NCBI GenBank assembly: GCA_963921825.1
Contig: OY997591.1
Coordinates: 35,361,825 to 35,425,824, forward strand
Reading direction: 5' to 3'
From: Erodium maritimum
Lineage: Eukaryota; Streptophyta; Magnoliopsida; Geraniales; Geraniaceae
DNA length: 64,000 nucleotides
In this document: in pieces, positions 43,717 to 55,614 of the stretch
How the letters are laid out: every line of letters starts with the position of its first letter
How positions within the stretch are numbered: the stretch's first letter is position 1
Notes under the pieces: generated by a model
Databases searched by the model: none
Told to the model about the DNA's origin: nothing
What the model saw: only the letters and a program-made list of their open reading frames with translations
Program-made: the position numbers and the translations under genes

Positions 43717-43724
43717 TCAATCTC

Positions 43725-46175
43725 ATGAAAATCCTCTCTTGGAATTTGAGAGGTGTGTCTTCATCACAGAAGAAGACACTGGGTGCCTTTCTATGCAAGC
43801 AACAACCACAGATGCTTTTAATCCAAGAGTCAAAGATGGAATCTATTCCCTTTGGCTTTCTCAGATCTTGTAGTATGAATTGGGGTTGGAAATTGGACTT
43901 CATCCCAGCCTCAGGTTCTTCTGGAGGACTAATCTCTTGTTTGAGAACAAACTCCTTCCAGGTGATTGCTATCAAAAAGATTAATGGAGCTTTGATCTGG
44001 ACTGGTCTGTCTAAAGAACTGAATCAAGTTTGTTGTATCACAAATGTTTATGCTCCTTGCAAAAAAAGGGGCAGGAGGGCTCTGTGGGAGGAGCTTTCTA
44101 CTGAACTACAAGCTATCTCATCAACCTCTTTGTTTCTTCTAGCTGGAGACTTCAATGATGTGCTCTCACCTTCAGATAGATCATCCAACAGAGCTTCAAA
44201 CTCAGATATTGTCAATTTACAAACTCTTCTCAATACTACGGCACTCATTGATGTCCCTCTATCTGGTGGTAAATTTACATGGTTTGGACCAGGATCTCAA
44301 GCATCAAGAATTGACAGATTCTTTATCTCAATTGACTTTCTCAGTAAATTCAAAGCTCTCACTCAGAAATGCTTACCAAGAAGCATCTCTGATCACAAGC
44401 CTCTTTTGCTCTATGATGACCAACTTGACTAGGGTCCTAAGCCTTTTAAGTTCCTTAATGTCTGGCTTGAAGATGATAGATTCTATTCTGCTGTGGAGAA
44501 TTTCTGGTCTAGTCTCCAAATCTCAGGCCTGCCTCATCTGGTCTTGTGGCAAAAACTCAACCTGCTGAAAGGAATGATAAAAGTCTGGAACACACATGTT
44601 TATGGCCACCTTGATACATAAATCCAGGGTCTCAAAGACAAGATTGATAGCTATGACTCTCTGCTGGAACAAAGATCTCTCAATCCCCAGGAATGTAATG
44701 ACATGGGTGCTTGCAAAGCTGAATTGATCAAGAAAACTAAATTACTCACCAAACTCTGGAGTCAGAAGGCAAGAAGAAAGTGGTTCTATGAAGGTGACAA
44801 GCCTTCAAAAATTTTCCACCTATTGGCAAATTTCAAAGGCAATAGAAATAAGATCACTCAAATACTGGTTAATGATGAATTGCTGCAAGATCCAAAGTAA
44901 ATCAAATTGGCAGCTGCTGAACATTTCAAGGATAGGTTCTCTAAACCAGTCTCAATGCCAATCAATATTGATCTTCTACCCTTCAAGTCCATTTCTCCAG
45001 AACAAGCTAGTTGGATTGAAAGACCCTTCACTGAGCTAGAAGTGGTTAAGGCTTTAATGTCCTGTGCTGGGGACAAAGCTACTGGGCCTGATGGATTCAC
45101 TTTAAAATTCTACCAAATTTGCTGGCCAATCTTAAAGGAAGATCTCATGAGCTTCTTCTCACACTTCCACAGATCAGGCCATCTTGGAAAATGGCTTAAT
45201 TCTTCATTCATTTCCCTTATCCCCAAGTGCACTACTCCAATAACCTTTGGAGACTTTAGGCCTATCAGTCTAATGGGGGGGTTTACAAAATTCTCACTAA
45301 ACTGCTATCTTTGAGACTGAAATTGGTAATAGGCCCTTTGGTTGGTTTTGAACAAACTGGTTTCTTAGTTGGGAGGCAAATTCTTGATGCTGTCCTTGCT
45401 GCAAATGAAGTAGTCAAGGAGATCAAACAAAAGAAGATCAAGGCTTTAATTTTCAAAGATGACTTTGAGAAGGCCTTTGACAATATCAATTGGGACTACA
45501 TGATGAAACTCTTGCAAAAACTTGGTTTTGGTATGCTGTGGAGATTGTGGATGATCTCTTGTTTTAAAGCTCATATGTCAGTATTGATCAATGGCTCTCC
45601 CTCCCCAGACTTCCCCATGTTTAGGGGCCTTAGACAAGGTTGTTCCCTCTCTCCACTTCTTTTCTCCTCGGCTGCTGAAGGACTAAATCAGATTATGAAG
45701 ACAAGACTCTCACATTCAGAGTTCCAAGGAATATCAATTGGCTGCTCAGGTCTTCAAATATCACATCTTCAATTTGCAGATGACTATTTTTTTCATACAA
45801 GCAACTTCTCAAGGTGCATTAAATTTGAAACATGCACTAGAGATGTTCAAATTAACTGCTGGTTTGAAAGTTAACTATGGAAAATCTGCTTTGATACCTC
45901 TAAACCTTTCCTCAGAAGAAACACAAGCCTTTGCAAAAATCTTAGCATGTATTGTGGAAGCTTTGCCTTTTAAATATCTGGGGTTCAGTTTAGGGTCTAA
46001 CCCAAGGAGAGTGATTACTTGGAAACCAATCTTAGAAAAATTCAAATCCTCTCTGGGCCTTTGGCAAGCCAAAACCCTATCCTTTGGTGGTAGGATCACC
46101 TAAATCAAGACCACTCTCAATGCATTACCTCTCTACTTTCTCTCCTTACTGAAGGCCCCAAAGTCTGTCATAAAA
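43725..46175 (+). pseudogene. LINE L ORF2, endonuclease and RT part
   Basis: Starts MKILSWNLRG. The APE-like endonuclease keeps its catalytic boxes: SWNLRG, LIQESKM, TNVYAP, LAGDFND, GKFTWFGPG, SRIDRFF and SDHKPL. RT boxes follow: KATGPDGF, FRPISLMGG, KDDFEKAFDNINW, GLRQGCSLSPLLF, LQFADD and LPFKYLGFSLG. Stops are at 44430-44432, 44619-44621, 44898-44900 and 46101-46103. A frameshift lies at the G-run near 45277-45283, and a second near 45785-45795, a T-run just after FADD. G2 then interrupts the frame after KSVIK. ORF2 nicks DNA and copies the element RNA at the target; here it is inactive. Confidence 0.93.
46171..46175. repeat. Target-site duplication of G2, left copy
   Basis: TAAAA, matched at 55610-55614. 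The LINE frame joins across it. Confidence 0.93.
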
Positions 46176-47850
46176 TGTAAAACCCGCTTTGTTTTTATGA
46201 GAGTGTTATTTTGAAATTTGAATCAAAGAGGTGAGTTTTTGTAACAAGTTTTTTTTAAAAGATAAATTGGACTGTTTTGGGATTGGGCTAACTTGGGCCC
46301 AATCAGCTTCTTGGACCAGGCCCAAAGACCAGGCCCAGCCTGAGCCTTGGTTTAAAAGGGGAAAATTAGGGTTAGCAACCCCATTCCCCCTTCTCTCTCT
46401 ACCGCCTCCCCCCCCCCTTCTCTCTCTACCTCCATCGTCTCTCCTCAACTCACGCAGACCTCAACCCGCCGGCCTCCTCACCGTCTAGCCACAACCCGCC
46501 GTCTTACTCCTCCTCACCGTCCACCTAAGGCCGCCAGCACTCCGACCTCTTCCACGCCGACCCTCAGCCTCCCTCTCCTCCTTCGAACCACCAGCCACCG
46601 TCCCTCTCCGTCCCGACCCTTTCTCCCCCCTCAGTTGCTCGATCCCGACCACGCCACTACCACAAGCCGCCCAAACTCGCCACACCTCTCCCACCGTCCG
46701 CCTCTCCTTTCCCGACGAACTCGTCGCCGCCCGTGCTCGCTACCGGTCACCCAACCTCCCTTCCGACCGTATCAAGCCAGATCTACGGTGGAAGACGGTG
46801 CTCGGACCACGAGCCGTCGTCACTGCCCCGCGCCGCTCCAGATCCATGCGCCGACGCCTCCCGCCGTCCTTTTCCCTACGGTGAGGCCTCGGCCGGCGAT
46901 ACCTTTACCAGTGGTCGGCCGGATTCCTTCCCGAACTTCTCTTCTTTTTCGCTGCTGTCCCGAGAGTTAATTCTGTGGATCCGGACTCGTTTGATACTGA
47001 AATCTTTGAGTTTAAAATCAAAGGGAACAAAAGGAAAAGAACTTGTTGTTAAACCGAAAAAGAAATCAGATTTAGAAAATGGGTTCAAATAAATGAAATT
47101 AATTTCATTGTTGATTTAAAACGGTTTTGTTTTAGACTTGATCGATTTTTGGAACTGTGGGACTTTTGAGCGTTTTTGGAAGCGTAGAACGTTTGAACCA
47201 GACCGTTAATCGAACTTAAGACGGGTTTGGAAGCGGAACGATGAATCGGGCACCTCGGGAATCGGGCCTCGATACTCGCACCTCGGGATCCGTGCATTGG
47301 GAACCATGCCTCGGTAAACGTGCACCAGGTTCGGGGCTAGGGTACTCGATCCCAATTCGTTGTTTAAGCCCACTTTTATCCCGTTTGAGTTTAAAAGGCA
47401 GTGTATTGATTTTATTTTGTACCGCACCTGAGCTGATGGTAAGTTTAACTGTTAAAAACCCAGGCTTGGACTTTGCCCGAGAAAGGGGACTTCGGCCGAG
47501 AACTTGAACTTCGCCCGAGAAGACGAAGATCAATCCGGAACCCGTGTGAAGAACGGAGCAGGGGCAAATCGACTTTTCAGCAGAGTATTTAGAGGAAGAC
47601 CACAAGGTAGGGGAAATCCTAACTATTCGAGTATTTCATTATTAGAACGCATGCTAGGTTAATAAAATCGGAACGGTCCTAGAATTGCATATAGGAGACG
47701 AATAACTAGAATAATCGTCTTAAAATTACTAATAACTGGAAGTTGCTAGAATGTATGCTTAGGATGAGAATAAATAGTACAACTCGCTTTCGATACTTGA
47801 GAATTGATTTACTGGTAGAAAGGCCGTGATGAGCCCTCGGTTTCATTTGA
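46176..47850 (+). repeat. 5' LTR of G2 (incomplete)
   Basis: TGTAAAACCCGCTTTG onward, collinear with 52462 to about 54080 of the 3' LTR. It includes a CT-rich leader-like stretch (46380-46440), a C-run and several chance open frames present in both copies. The right boundary is approximate. Confidence 0.85.
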
Positions 47851-49085
47851 AACAGGTTTTACTTTGAACTTGTTTTCAAAACCTCGGACCGCACGTCAAT
47901 TAGGTGGGTAGAGTTAGGAATTTTAAGTCGTGACACTCAGTGACGCAATTTGGAAACATTGATGCGGAGAGTTGGAACGACACGAGTCGTGAATTGCTTC
48001 AATGTTGTTTAAGTTGAATCTTTTACACTACAATGGTTGCATTGCTTGATTGGTATCCTCTCCCTAGTGATCGGTGAAACCGAACGGTTGAGATCGGAAT
48101 TGGATTAACGGGAAATGATAGACCCACAATGCATTCGTTGTAAAGTAGGCAAATTGTTGGTGGCGTTGCCATTTTGGTGGATCGTTTCTAAAATTTTCAA
48201 GTTGAAGTCTGGTCTTATTCAATTGTTGACTTGTGTAAGTGACCACTGTTCTGGAGCACGAGAACTCCATGTATAGATTGTATTGAGAATTTTGGGAGCA
48301 CGAGAACTCCGTGGTATTTGGGAGGACCAGAACTCCGCATACCGGTTGTATTGAGAATTTTGGGGAGCACGAGAACTCCGTATACTGAGAACTTTGAGCA
48401 GCACGAGAACTCCGTTTATTGATTGTGTTGTATACTTGAGATGTTTTGTGTGTGCAAGATGAATAGAACTTTGTGTGCAGGTCGTCATATAAATGTCCCG
48501 CTTAGGCGGATGGTTAGTGGAAAATACGAATAGGTCATGTCGAAATTTCGATAAAACGGAAGTGTTTGTACTATCACGGGCTGACTCAGGGGCGCCACTG
48601 TAGTCGAGCGTGATAGGAGGATGTCAAGTGGTTACAACGAGATTCGGGGACGCCTGAATCGGGTTGTAACGACGTGAGATCGACATGGATGTTATGATAC
48701 AAGTTAAAGGAGTGAGAAACTGTGAAACAGAAAGAAAGACTAAGAATTTATGAAATTGATCGTGTTATGATTCGTGATCTCGCGCGTTGGGAAGATAACC
48801 GATCGAGGAGTTGCCTCTTGCCTTGTGATTGTGTGAACAATTTGAGACTGTTCTTTTTACGAGAGTTGTGTGATTTGCGTGGACTACTGATTACTGTTAT
48901 GAGACGCACTGAGGTGCGGTCTTGTCTTCCCATATTTAAGTATTATATATCTACTGATCCTAAGTACTATTGATCCTTATTTGACCCTTGTGGGATGCGC
49001 GTGAACGTCCTTGTGTGTTGATCGAACTTTTTGTTCTAAACTGGGAATTTGATCGTGTATTTTATCCGTGCAGCGGGTATACTTC
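47851..49085 (+). other. G2 leader
   Basis: A G1-like string CGCACGTCAATTAGGTGGG near 47891, then five copies of a GAGCACGAGAACTCC repeat (48245-48415). ATCCGTGCAG at 49064-49073 lies just before the gag ATG, as in G1. No coding motif. Confidence 0.7.
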
Positions 49086-50190
49086 ATGCCTCGTAGTTAC
49101 ATTCCGAGGGGTACCAGGAGACGCCCAGCTGGGGGCCCGAGTCAGACACCTGTTTCTGAGCAGGCAGGGGCAGTGGATGCCCAGGGTGGTTTCGTTGGGA
49201 ACCATGTGAGAGTAGCTTCAGCGACGACCCTGCTGGAGGGAGGAGCATACCGTGAGTGGTATCGCGAGGAGGTACGAGATGGAGTTTTACGTCTCGAGTT
49301 CCAGCAGTTCCTGGAACTGCATCAGGGAGAGATGTCGACCTCGATGCACGAGACGAGAGTAGCTCCCTTGTACCACTATGCATCGGAGATGGTGCCGACC
49401 GAGACCCAGCATGACAGATAGTTTGAGGGAGGACTCCACCCTACATTTGTGGATCAGGTTCCCGCAATCATAGTTCGGGAGAGGAGGCCGAGACAGGGCG
49501 ACTTCTTAGGGCCGATAGAGGTTCGTGGTTCACGGAGGCAGAGGACTTCAGGGTGCTTCCGACCCCAGACTCATGGAAGGGCACGACAGTACGAGTCGGC
49601 GGCCTCAGCTGGACCTACCGCGTCAAGACGACCACCCTTTTGTTACTTTTGCTATCAGTCAGACCATCGGAGCCGAGACTGCCTGAGGGACGTCACACGG
49701 CGATGTCGCATTTGCGACCAGGTCGGACATTTGATGATGCATCGCCCCGTCGCAGGTGGAGAGCCGACGTGCTACCACTGCGGCAGACTTGGGCATCTCT
49801 CCACCATGTGCTACGACTGAGTTGGAGGAGGACCCGTGCAGCGACCACAACAGATTGAGGAGAGAGCATGCTACTGGTGTGGGCGACAGGGGCACCTTGT
49901 CTTTGCTTGCCCGGAGCCAGTTGGAGGAGCGTCCGCGCCGAGGCCTCGGCAGGCTCAGACTCGTCAGGCACCACCTGGACGACCACGACAGGCACAGCAT
50001 CAGGTTCAGCCTCCACGAACTCCGCGTCAGGCGACGGGAGCACCAGATCTGGGACACATGTCGAGGGCCCCGCAGCAACAGTTTTTTCCACCACTACCGA
50101 GTGGAAGACCTCCGACTCGGCAGAGCAGGGCGTACGCGATTGCTGGACCCCGGGCTGAGGGGCTTGCTTACGATCATGATATCGCTTAGG
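49086..50190 (+). pseudogene. G2 gag relic with four zinc-knuckle-like motifs
   Basis: Opens MPRSYIPRGTRRRPAGG. The C-terminal half has an array of knuckles: CYFCYQSDHRSRDC, CRICDQVGHLMMH (no final C), CYHCGRLGHLSTMC and CYWCGRQGHLVFAC, between about 49640 and 49910. Two knuckles are seen in G1; four in one gag is unusual for plant gypsy elements. A proline/arginine/glutamine-rich linker follows. The family role is RNA packaging; this copy is broken. Confidence 0.83.
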
Positions 50191-52420
50191 GCACTTGTTT
50201 ATCTCTTTGACTTTAGGCTTTGTATTTGCTGACACGTGAGTTTTACTTTTGGGTGTTGTTGTTTTGTGGTTACTTTATGTTGGAACGAATTTAAAACTGT
50301 TAAGCCCACCCATACCTTAATACACCGACTATAGGTGTGGTAGTACCGACTAGTGTCGATGTGAGCTTGAAAGTGGAGTAATAGACCTTGTCGTACTAAA
50401 AGTTGTTTTGTTTCTTCGAGAGTGCGAATCAAGTTTAAGAACCGATTGGTGAGACATCAGGCGTTCATCGAATGCCATCAGCAACGAATGCTCGAGCAGT
50501 GAAGGGCTACAACCTTGACCAATAAACGGTCCGATCGGTCACCGGAGATGACCGAGCGACGATAAGATCAGAGTAGCGCAGAGGAAGCGTGGTGCACCCA
50601 TAGCCCACAGGAGTCGTAATCTCCAGCTTCTTCTACCCCCCGCTGAAATTTGGGTTATCGGATTCTAACCTTGAGACGACCCTTTTCGTCTTAACATCCC
50701 GGTTAACAAGCAAATAACGGATGAGTGTGTGCTGCGTGTGAGAGATTAGATTAGAGTGTGTTACCTACGTTCTTCCCAGAGAGACCGATCGGATTGCCGC
50801 TAGTTCACGAAGTCAGCGCCGGAATTGACCGGAAGCCAGAGCGACGCCGCCAGCCTTGGACCATGCAGATTCACGCCAACAGAGAGACCGCGCCGAACGT
50901 CAGCCCGAAGAGCCAGAAAGACGAAGGACCTGTCCGAGCGCATCGCCGAGAAGAATGCAGCACGACTTCAAGAAGGAGCGGAACGGAGCGCTAAGGAGAC
51001 CCGAAGACCACCGGAAGCTGGACCGCATCAAGACGAAGACCCGACGCTCCGTACCGTCGCGATAAATCCAGAAGAAGATGGTCAACAACGGCGACACCAA
51101 GATTGGAGCTTGTAGTAGATCAAGGAGAGAGTTCGTGCCTCGCAACAACAAAGAAGACGTGTTACGAAAGTCACCTCAATCACGTCGCACGCTACAGGTG
51201 AGCAACATCAAGGGATACAACGACATCAAACGACATTTTCAGCAGAGCTGAATACAGAGAATGCGAACCGAGTACCAAGACGTATCTCTGTCGACAAGGG
51301 AAGAACGAACGCCGACGTCCCGCGAGGACTAGCGTAACATCTAAGTTTGCACCGTAGAAGTGAGAGCACCTCATATTGAGATCCGGAAACAGTTAGCGTA
51401 ATACGACTACCGCGAGCTCCAGGCCTAACAAGAGGTCACCACACGAAGCATCGCATGGTAGGTCAGTTTTTGTGCCATGCAGAGCACAGTGAGAATTTAG
51501 AGTTGACCAGTGACTGGTCCTAAGTTGTTTGAAAGACGCTTGAAATTTTACGCGCAAGGTACCCCAAGGACCGTTCAATTCTTAAGATTTCAATGCTTGT
51601 TGTGGACTCATTACGGTGATGACTCGGATGAAACGACCGAGGAGTTGGTCGATTGAGAGTATGTGAGCAAGCGTCATCGGTGAGAGATTTATAGCAGGTT
51701 GGGTAACCTTCGTGATCGGTCGTAGTTGAGTTTTGTGGGTTTTCCTTGATCTAGGATTGAGATACTTTTTGAGTGGACAAGCGTGCCATGCCCGGTATGG
51801 CATGAGCCTTTATTTGTGGTATGCTTTGAGGCATGCCGCCTTTCGACTTAGTTATTGATAATTTGCGTTAATTCCTTGTTTGAGGTACGCCTGCCTCTCC
51901 ACGAGGCGTGGTGAAACGAGTGGTTGTTCCACCCTGCAGTGATCGTGAGATCTTTTGTCTTGAAGAATGCCTTTGGGGTTGTTACTTCCTTGTAGAATGG
52001 TTTGTAGTTGGTCTTAACTTGATTGTGTTTGAATTCGAGTATGATTTGTCTCTGTGACGATCACTAAGGAGGAAATTGTTGAGTTACGTTTGTGTACGGT
52101 TCCGACTTTGTTCGACTTGTAGAGGGTTCCGGCCGGATACATGTGCCGACGGAAAATTCCGGTATAGGGTATCTAGACCGTTATCCGAGTTCCTTAAGTG
52201 TTTTGGGTTTTAATCGGCTTGTGTTTGTACCCGGTAGTTCTTTGAGTTGGTGTGAGACAAGTTGGCCCCGCAGATTATTGAATATTGTGAGGTCTTCAGA
52301 CAGAACTAGAGTCGTTGCCTAGCAACTTCCACGTTTTCAACTACGGAAGTACACGCGAATCCCTCGCTTGTGAGTTTTAAACGGACGTTACCTGAGATAA
52401 GGCCAAGTGAAGCGTGATCG
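50190..52420 (+). pseudogene. G2 pol relic, strongly degraded and T-poor in part
   Basis: Nucleotide similarity to G1 pol persists in strings such as CCGAGCGCATCGCCG (near 50934; G1 has CCGAGCGTATCGCCG), ACCGGAAGCTG (near 51009) and GAAGACGTGTTACGAAAGTC (near 51150, integrase zinc region). None of it gives a recognisable protein in one frame. Between 50821 and 51060 only about 20 of 240 bases are T. The segment is far shorter than G1 pol. Confidence 0.6.
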
Positions 52421-52461
52421 TTTTAAATTTCGAGGACGAAATTCTTTTAAGGGGGGTAGAT
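52421..52461 (+). other. G2 polypurine tract region
   Basis: TTTCGAGGACGAAATTCT, then TTTTAAGGGGGGTAGAT, just before the 3' LTR. Nearly identical to the G1 block at 35702-35743. Confidence 0.87.
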
Positions 52462-55400
52462 TGTAAAACCCGCTTTGTTTTTACGAGAGTGTTATTTTGA
52501 AATTTGAATCAATGAGCTGAGGAGAAGCCCAATCAGCTTCTCGGACCAGGCCCAAAGACCAGGCCCAGTCTGAGCCTTGGTTTAAAAGGGGAAAATTAGG
52601 GTTAGCAACCCCATTCCCTCTTCTCTCTCTACCGCCTTCCCCCCCCCCCCCCCTTCTCTCTCTACCTTCATCGTCTCTCCTCAGCTCACGCAGACCTCAA
52701 CCCGCCGGCCTCCTCACCGTCCAGCCACAACCCTCCGTCTTACTCCTCCTCGCCGTCCACCTAAGGCCGCCAGCACTCCGGCCTCTTCCACGCCGACCCT
52801 CAGCCTCCCTCTCCTCCTTCGAACCACCAGCCACCGTCCCTCTCCGTCCCGACCCTTTCTTCCCCCTCAGTTGCTCGATCCCGACCACGCCACTACCACC
52901 AGCCACCCAAACTCGCCACACCTCTCCCACCGTCCGCCTCTCCTTTCCCGACGAACTTGCCGCCGCCCGCGCTCGCTACCGGTCACCCAGCCTCCCTTCC
53001 GACTGTATCAAGCCAGATCTACGGTGGAAGACGGTGCTCGGACCACGAGCCGTCGTCACTGCCCCGCGCTGCTCCAGATCCACGCGCCGATGCCTCCCGC
53101 CGTCCTTTTCCCTACGGTGAGGCCTCGGCCGGCGATACCTTTACCGGTGGTCGGCCGGATTCCTTCCCGAACTTCTCTTCTTTTTCGCTGTTGTCCCGAG
53201 AGTTAATTCTGTGGATCCGGACTCGTTTGAGACTGAAATCTTTGTGTTTAAAATCAAAGGGAACAAAAGGAAAAGAAATTGTTGTTAAATCGAAAAAGAA
53301 ATCAGATTTAGAAAATGGGTTCAAATAAATGAAATTAATTTCAGTGTTGATTTAAAACGGTTTTGTTTTAGACTTGATCGATTTCTGGAACTGTGGGACT
53401 TTTGAGCGTTTTTGGAAGCGTAGAACGTTTGAACCAGACCGTTAATCGAACTTAGGACGGGTTTGGAAGCGGAACGATGAATCGGGCGCCTCGGGAATCG
53501 GGCCTCGATACTCGCGCCTCAGGATCCGTGCATTGAGAACTGTGCCTTGGTAAACGTGCACCAGGTTTGGGGCTAGGGTACTCGAGCCTATTCGTCGTTT
53601 AAGCCGGCTTTTATCCCGTTCGAGTTTAAAAGGCAATGTATTGATTTTATTTTGTATCGCACCTGAGCTGATGGTAAGTTTAACTGTTAAAAACCCAGGC
53701 TTGGACTTTGCCCGAGAAAGGGGACTTCGGCCGAGAGCCTGAACTTCGCCCGAGAAGACGAAGATCAATCCGGAACCCATGTGAAGAACGGAGCAGGGGC
53801 AAATCGACTTTTCAGCAGAGTATTTAGAGGAAGACCACAAGGTAGGGGAAATCCTAACTACTCGAGTATTTCATTATTAGAACGCATGCTAGGTTAATAA
53901 AATCGGAACGGTCCTAGAATTGCATATAGGAGACGAATAACTAGAATAATCGTCTTTAAATTACTAATAACCGGAAGTTGCTAGAATGTATGCTTAGGAT
54001 GAGAATAATTAGTACAACTCGCTTTCGATACTTGAGAATTGATTTACGGGTAGAAAGGCCGTGATGAGCCCTCAGATTAGTTGTTGTGCTAGGGTCACAT
54101 GCTTGGTTGCTAGTTATTAGGATAATCAAGATTCTAATGAAACTAGTTTAATTTTATGTTCGATTGGTTGATTGTTTACTTGCTTGGTTGATTGATTGCG
54201 TGTTGAATTACTTGTTTGATTGAACGAATGATCGATTATGATTGATTGTACCAAGGGGTACAATCAGGTGATCGATGTACCGATGGTTCGTGCCAGGTAA
54301 GTATACGGTAAGTGTGGAGTGTTATTGTATGTCTTTGCTGTGATGAAAGTGTGATTTGAGAAGTGTTCGTTGATGGATGAATTATAGTGCTTGCTTCCTT
54401 ATTCCTATTCTTGAAATGTTTGTTTGTTCGGTTCGGTACTACACCGGGGGGGGGGGGGGTAATCTGGTGACGTTATAGTGGTTGGAGTTTGACAGATACT
54501 GTGAGATATTGGTTGAGTATTGGAGCCTGAGGGCATTAGTTATTGAATATTATGAGGATTGATTATTGGAGCCTGAGGGCATTGGTTATTGGATATTGTG
54601 AGGATTGGTTATTGGATACTACGTGGATTGATTATTGGAGCCTGAGGGCATTGGTTACTGGACCCGGTGGAGCATTTGGATGGTTTACCTTGTGAGGATT
54701 AGTTATTGGTTGATTCACCCAAGTGTATGCTTCCTACGGGGGTATTACCTTGGTTCCCTATGACAATTGGTCTCTTGGAGGCGTTTCTGAGAATTCCGAT
54801 GATATGCGCCCCCTAGGGACGTTTCCGGCATTCTCAATGTTATGCGTCTCCTCTGGACCGAGGGAAAATCCGATATGACACAGAGAGTATTGTGGATCGG
54901 AGGGTGGCGACTACATGTCCCACGGCATTATTCTACTTGTCCCGATGACATATGGTCCTTTGGATACGTTTCTGAGGATACCGATGATATGCGCCCCCTA
55001 GGGACGTTTCCGGCATTCTCAATGTTATGCGTCTCCTCTGGACCGAGGGAAAATCCGACATGACACAACGAGTATTGTGGATCGGAGGGTGGCGACTTCA
55101 TGTCCCACAATATTACTTGAACGTTCGATCTTCTATTGAGTATTTAAGAAATGCATTGATTCTCTTATTTTCCTTCGAACATTATTGACTCTTTAAAATT
55201 GTTAATCATTCGGTTTGCCTTCGTATTTCATCATCGGTTTGGTTTCTCGTTTTATTAAGATTTGAATGAACTTGTGAACTCCAATTTATTAAACAACAAG
55301 AGTGACCTGGTTATGCATTTTCCCTACTGAGCGTAAGCTCACCCCTCCTATCTTTGTGGTGTTTCAGGTTTTAAGCGGGAGCAGTATTATCCGGACTCTC

Positions 55401-55609
55401 GGAGCTTGGGAGCTTGAGGGTTTAGCTAGTTTTAGAGATGTGTACTCTTTTATGTTGGAGATTGTATTTTACCGTTTGAGCTGTGACTCTTTACATTTTG
55501 AAGGATTTATATAATTTGGAAACTTTATTTTTATTTCCTCATTTTTGGTTTTACTGTAAATATTTAGTCACGTCTCGAGTCTGGGCAAAACCGGATTTGG
55601 GGCGTGACA
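52462..55609 (+). repeat. 3' LTR of G2 (3,148 bp)
   Basis: TGTAAAACCCGCTTTG...GATTTGGGGCGTGACA. It has a C-run near 52639-52652, a G-run near 54446-54459, GAGCCTGAGGGCATT repeats (about 54520-54660), a 185-bp tandem duplication (about 54760-55110) and the TGAGC..GCTCACCCC palindrome at 55328. Confidence 0.93.
54760..55110 (+). repeat. 185-bp tandem duplication in G2 3' LTR
   Basis: The block containing CTCTGGACCGAGGGAAAATC occurs at 54851 and again at 55036, with long near-identical surroundings. A shorter related block is in the G3 LTR near 13870-14010. Confidence 0.9.
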
Positions 55610-55614
55610 TAAAA
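55610..55614. repeat. Target-site duplication of G2, right copy
   Basis: TAAAA, equal to 46171-46175. Confidence 0.93.

Larger units (their letters stand above)
46176..55609 (+). mobile_element. Gypsy element G2 inserted in LINE L ORF2
   Basis: A 9.4-kb Ty3-gypsy element with target duplication TAAAA. Its parts are an incomplete 5' LTR (46176 to about 47850), a gag with several zinc knuckles (49086-50190), a degraded pol relic (50190-52420), a polypurine tract and a 3' LTR (52462-55609). The gag leader and the 3' pre-LTR block resemble G1, so it is probably also of the chromovirus type. Heavily broken: no pol domain is readable in one frame. The shared part of the LTRs is similar, a few percent different by eye. 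Confidence 0.9.

Noticed and set aside
46206-47092. Open frames near the CT-rich start of the G2 LTR, repeated at 52697-53328.
   Set aside because: They occur at the same LTR position in both copies and have no known domain. The CT-rich leader composition accounts for them.
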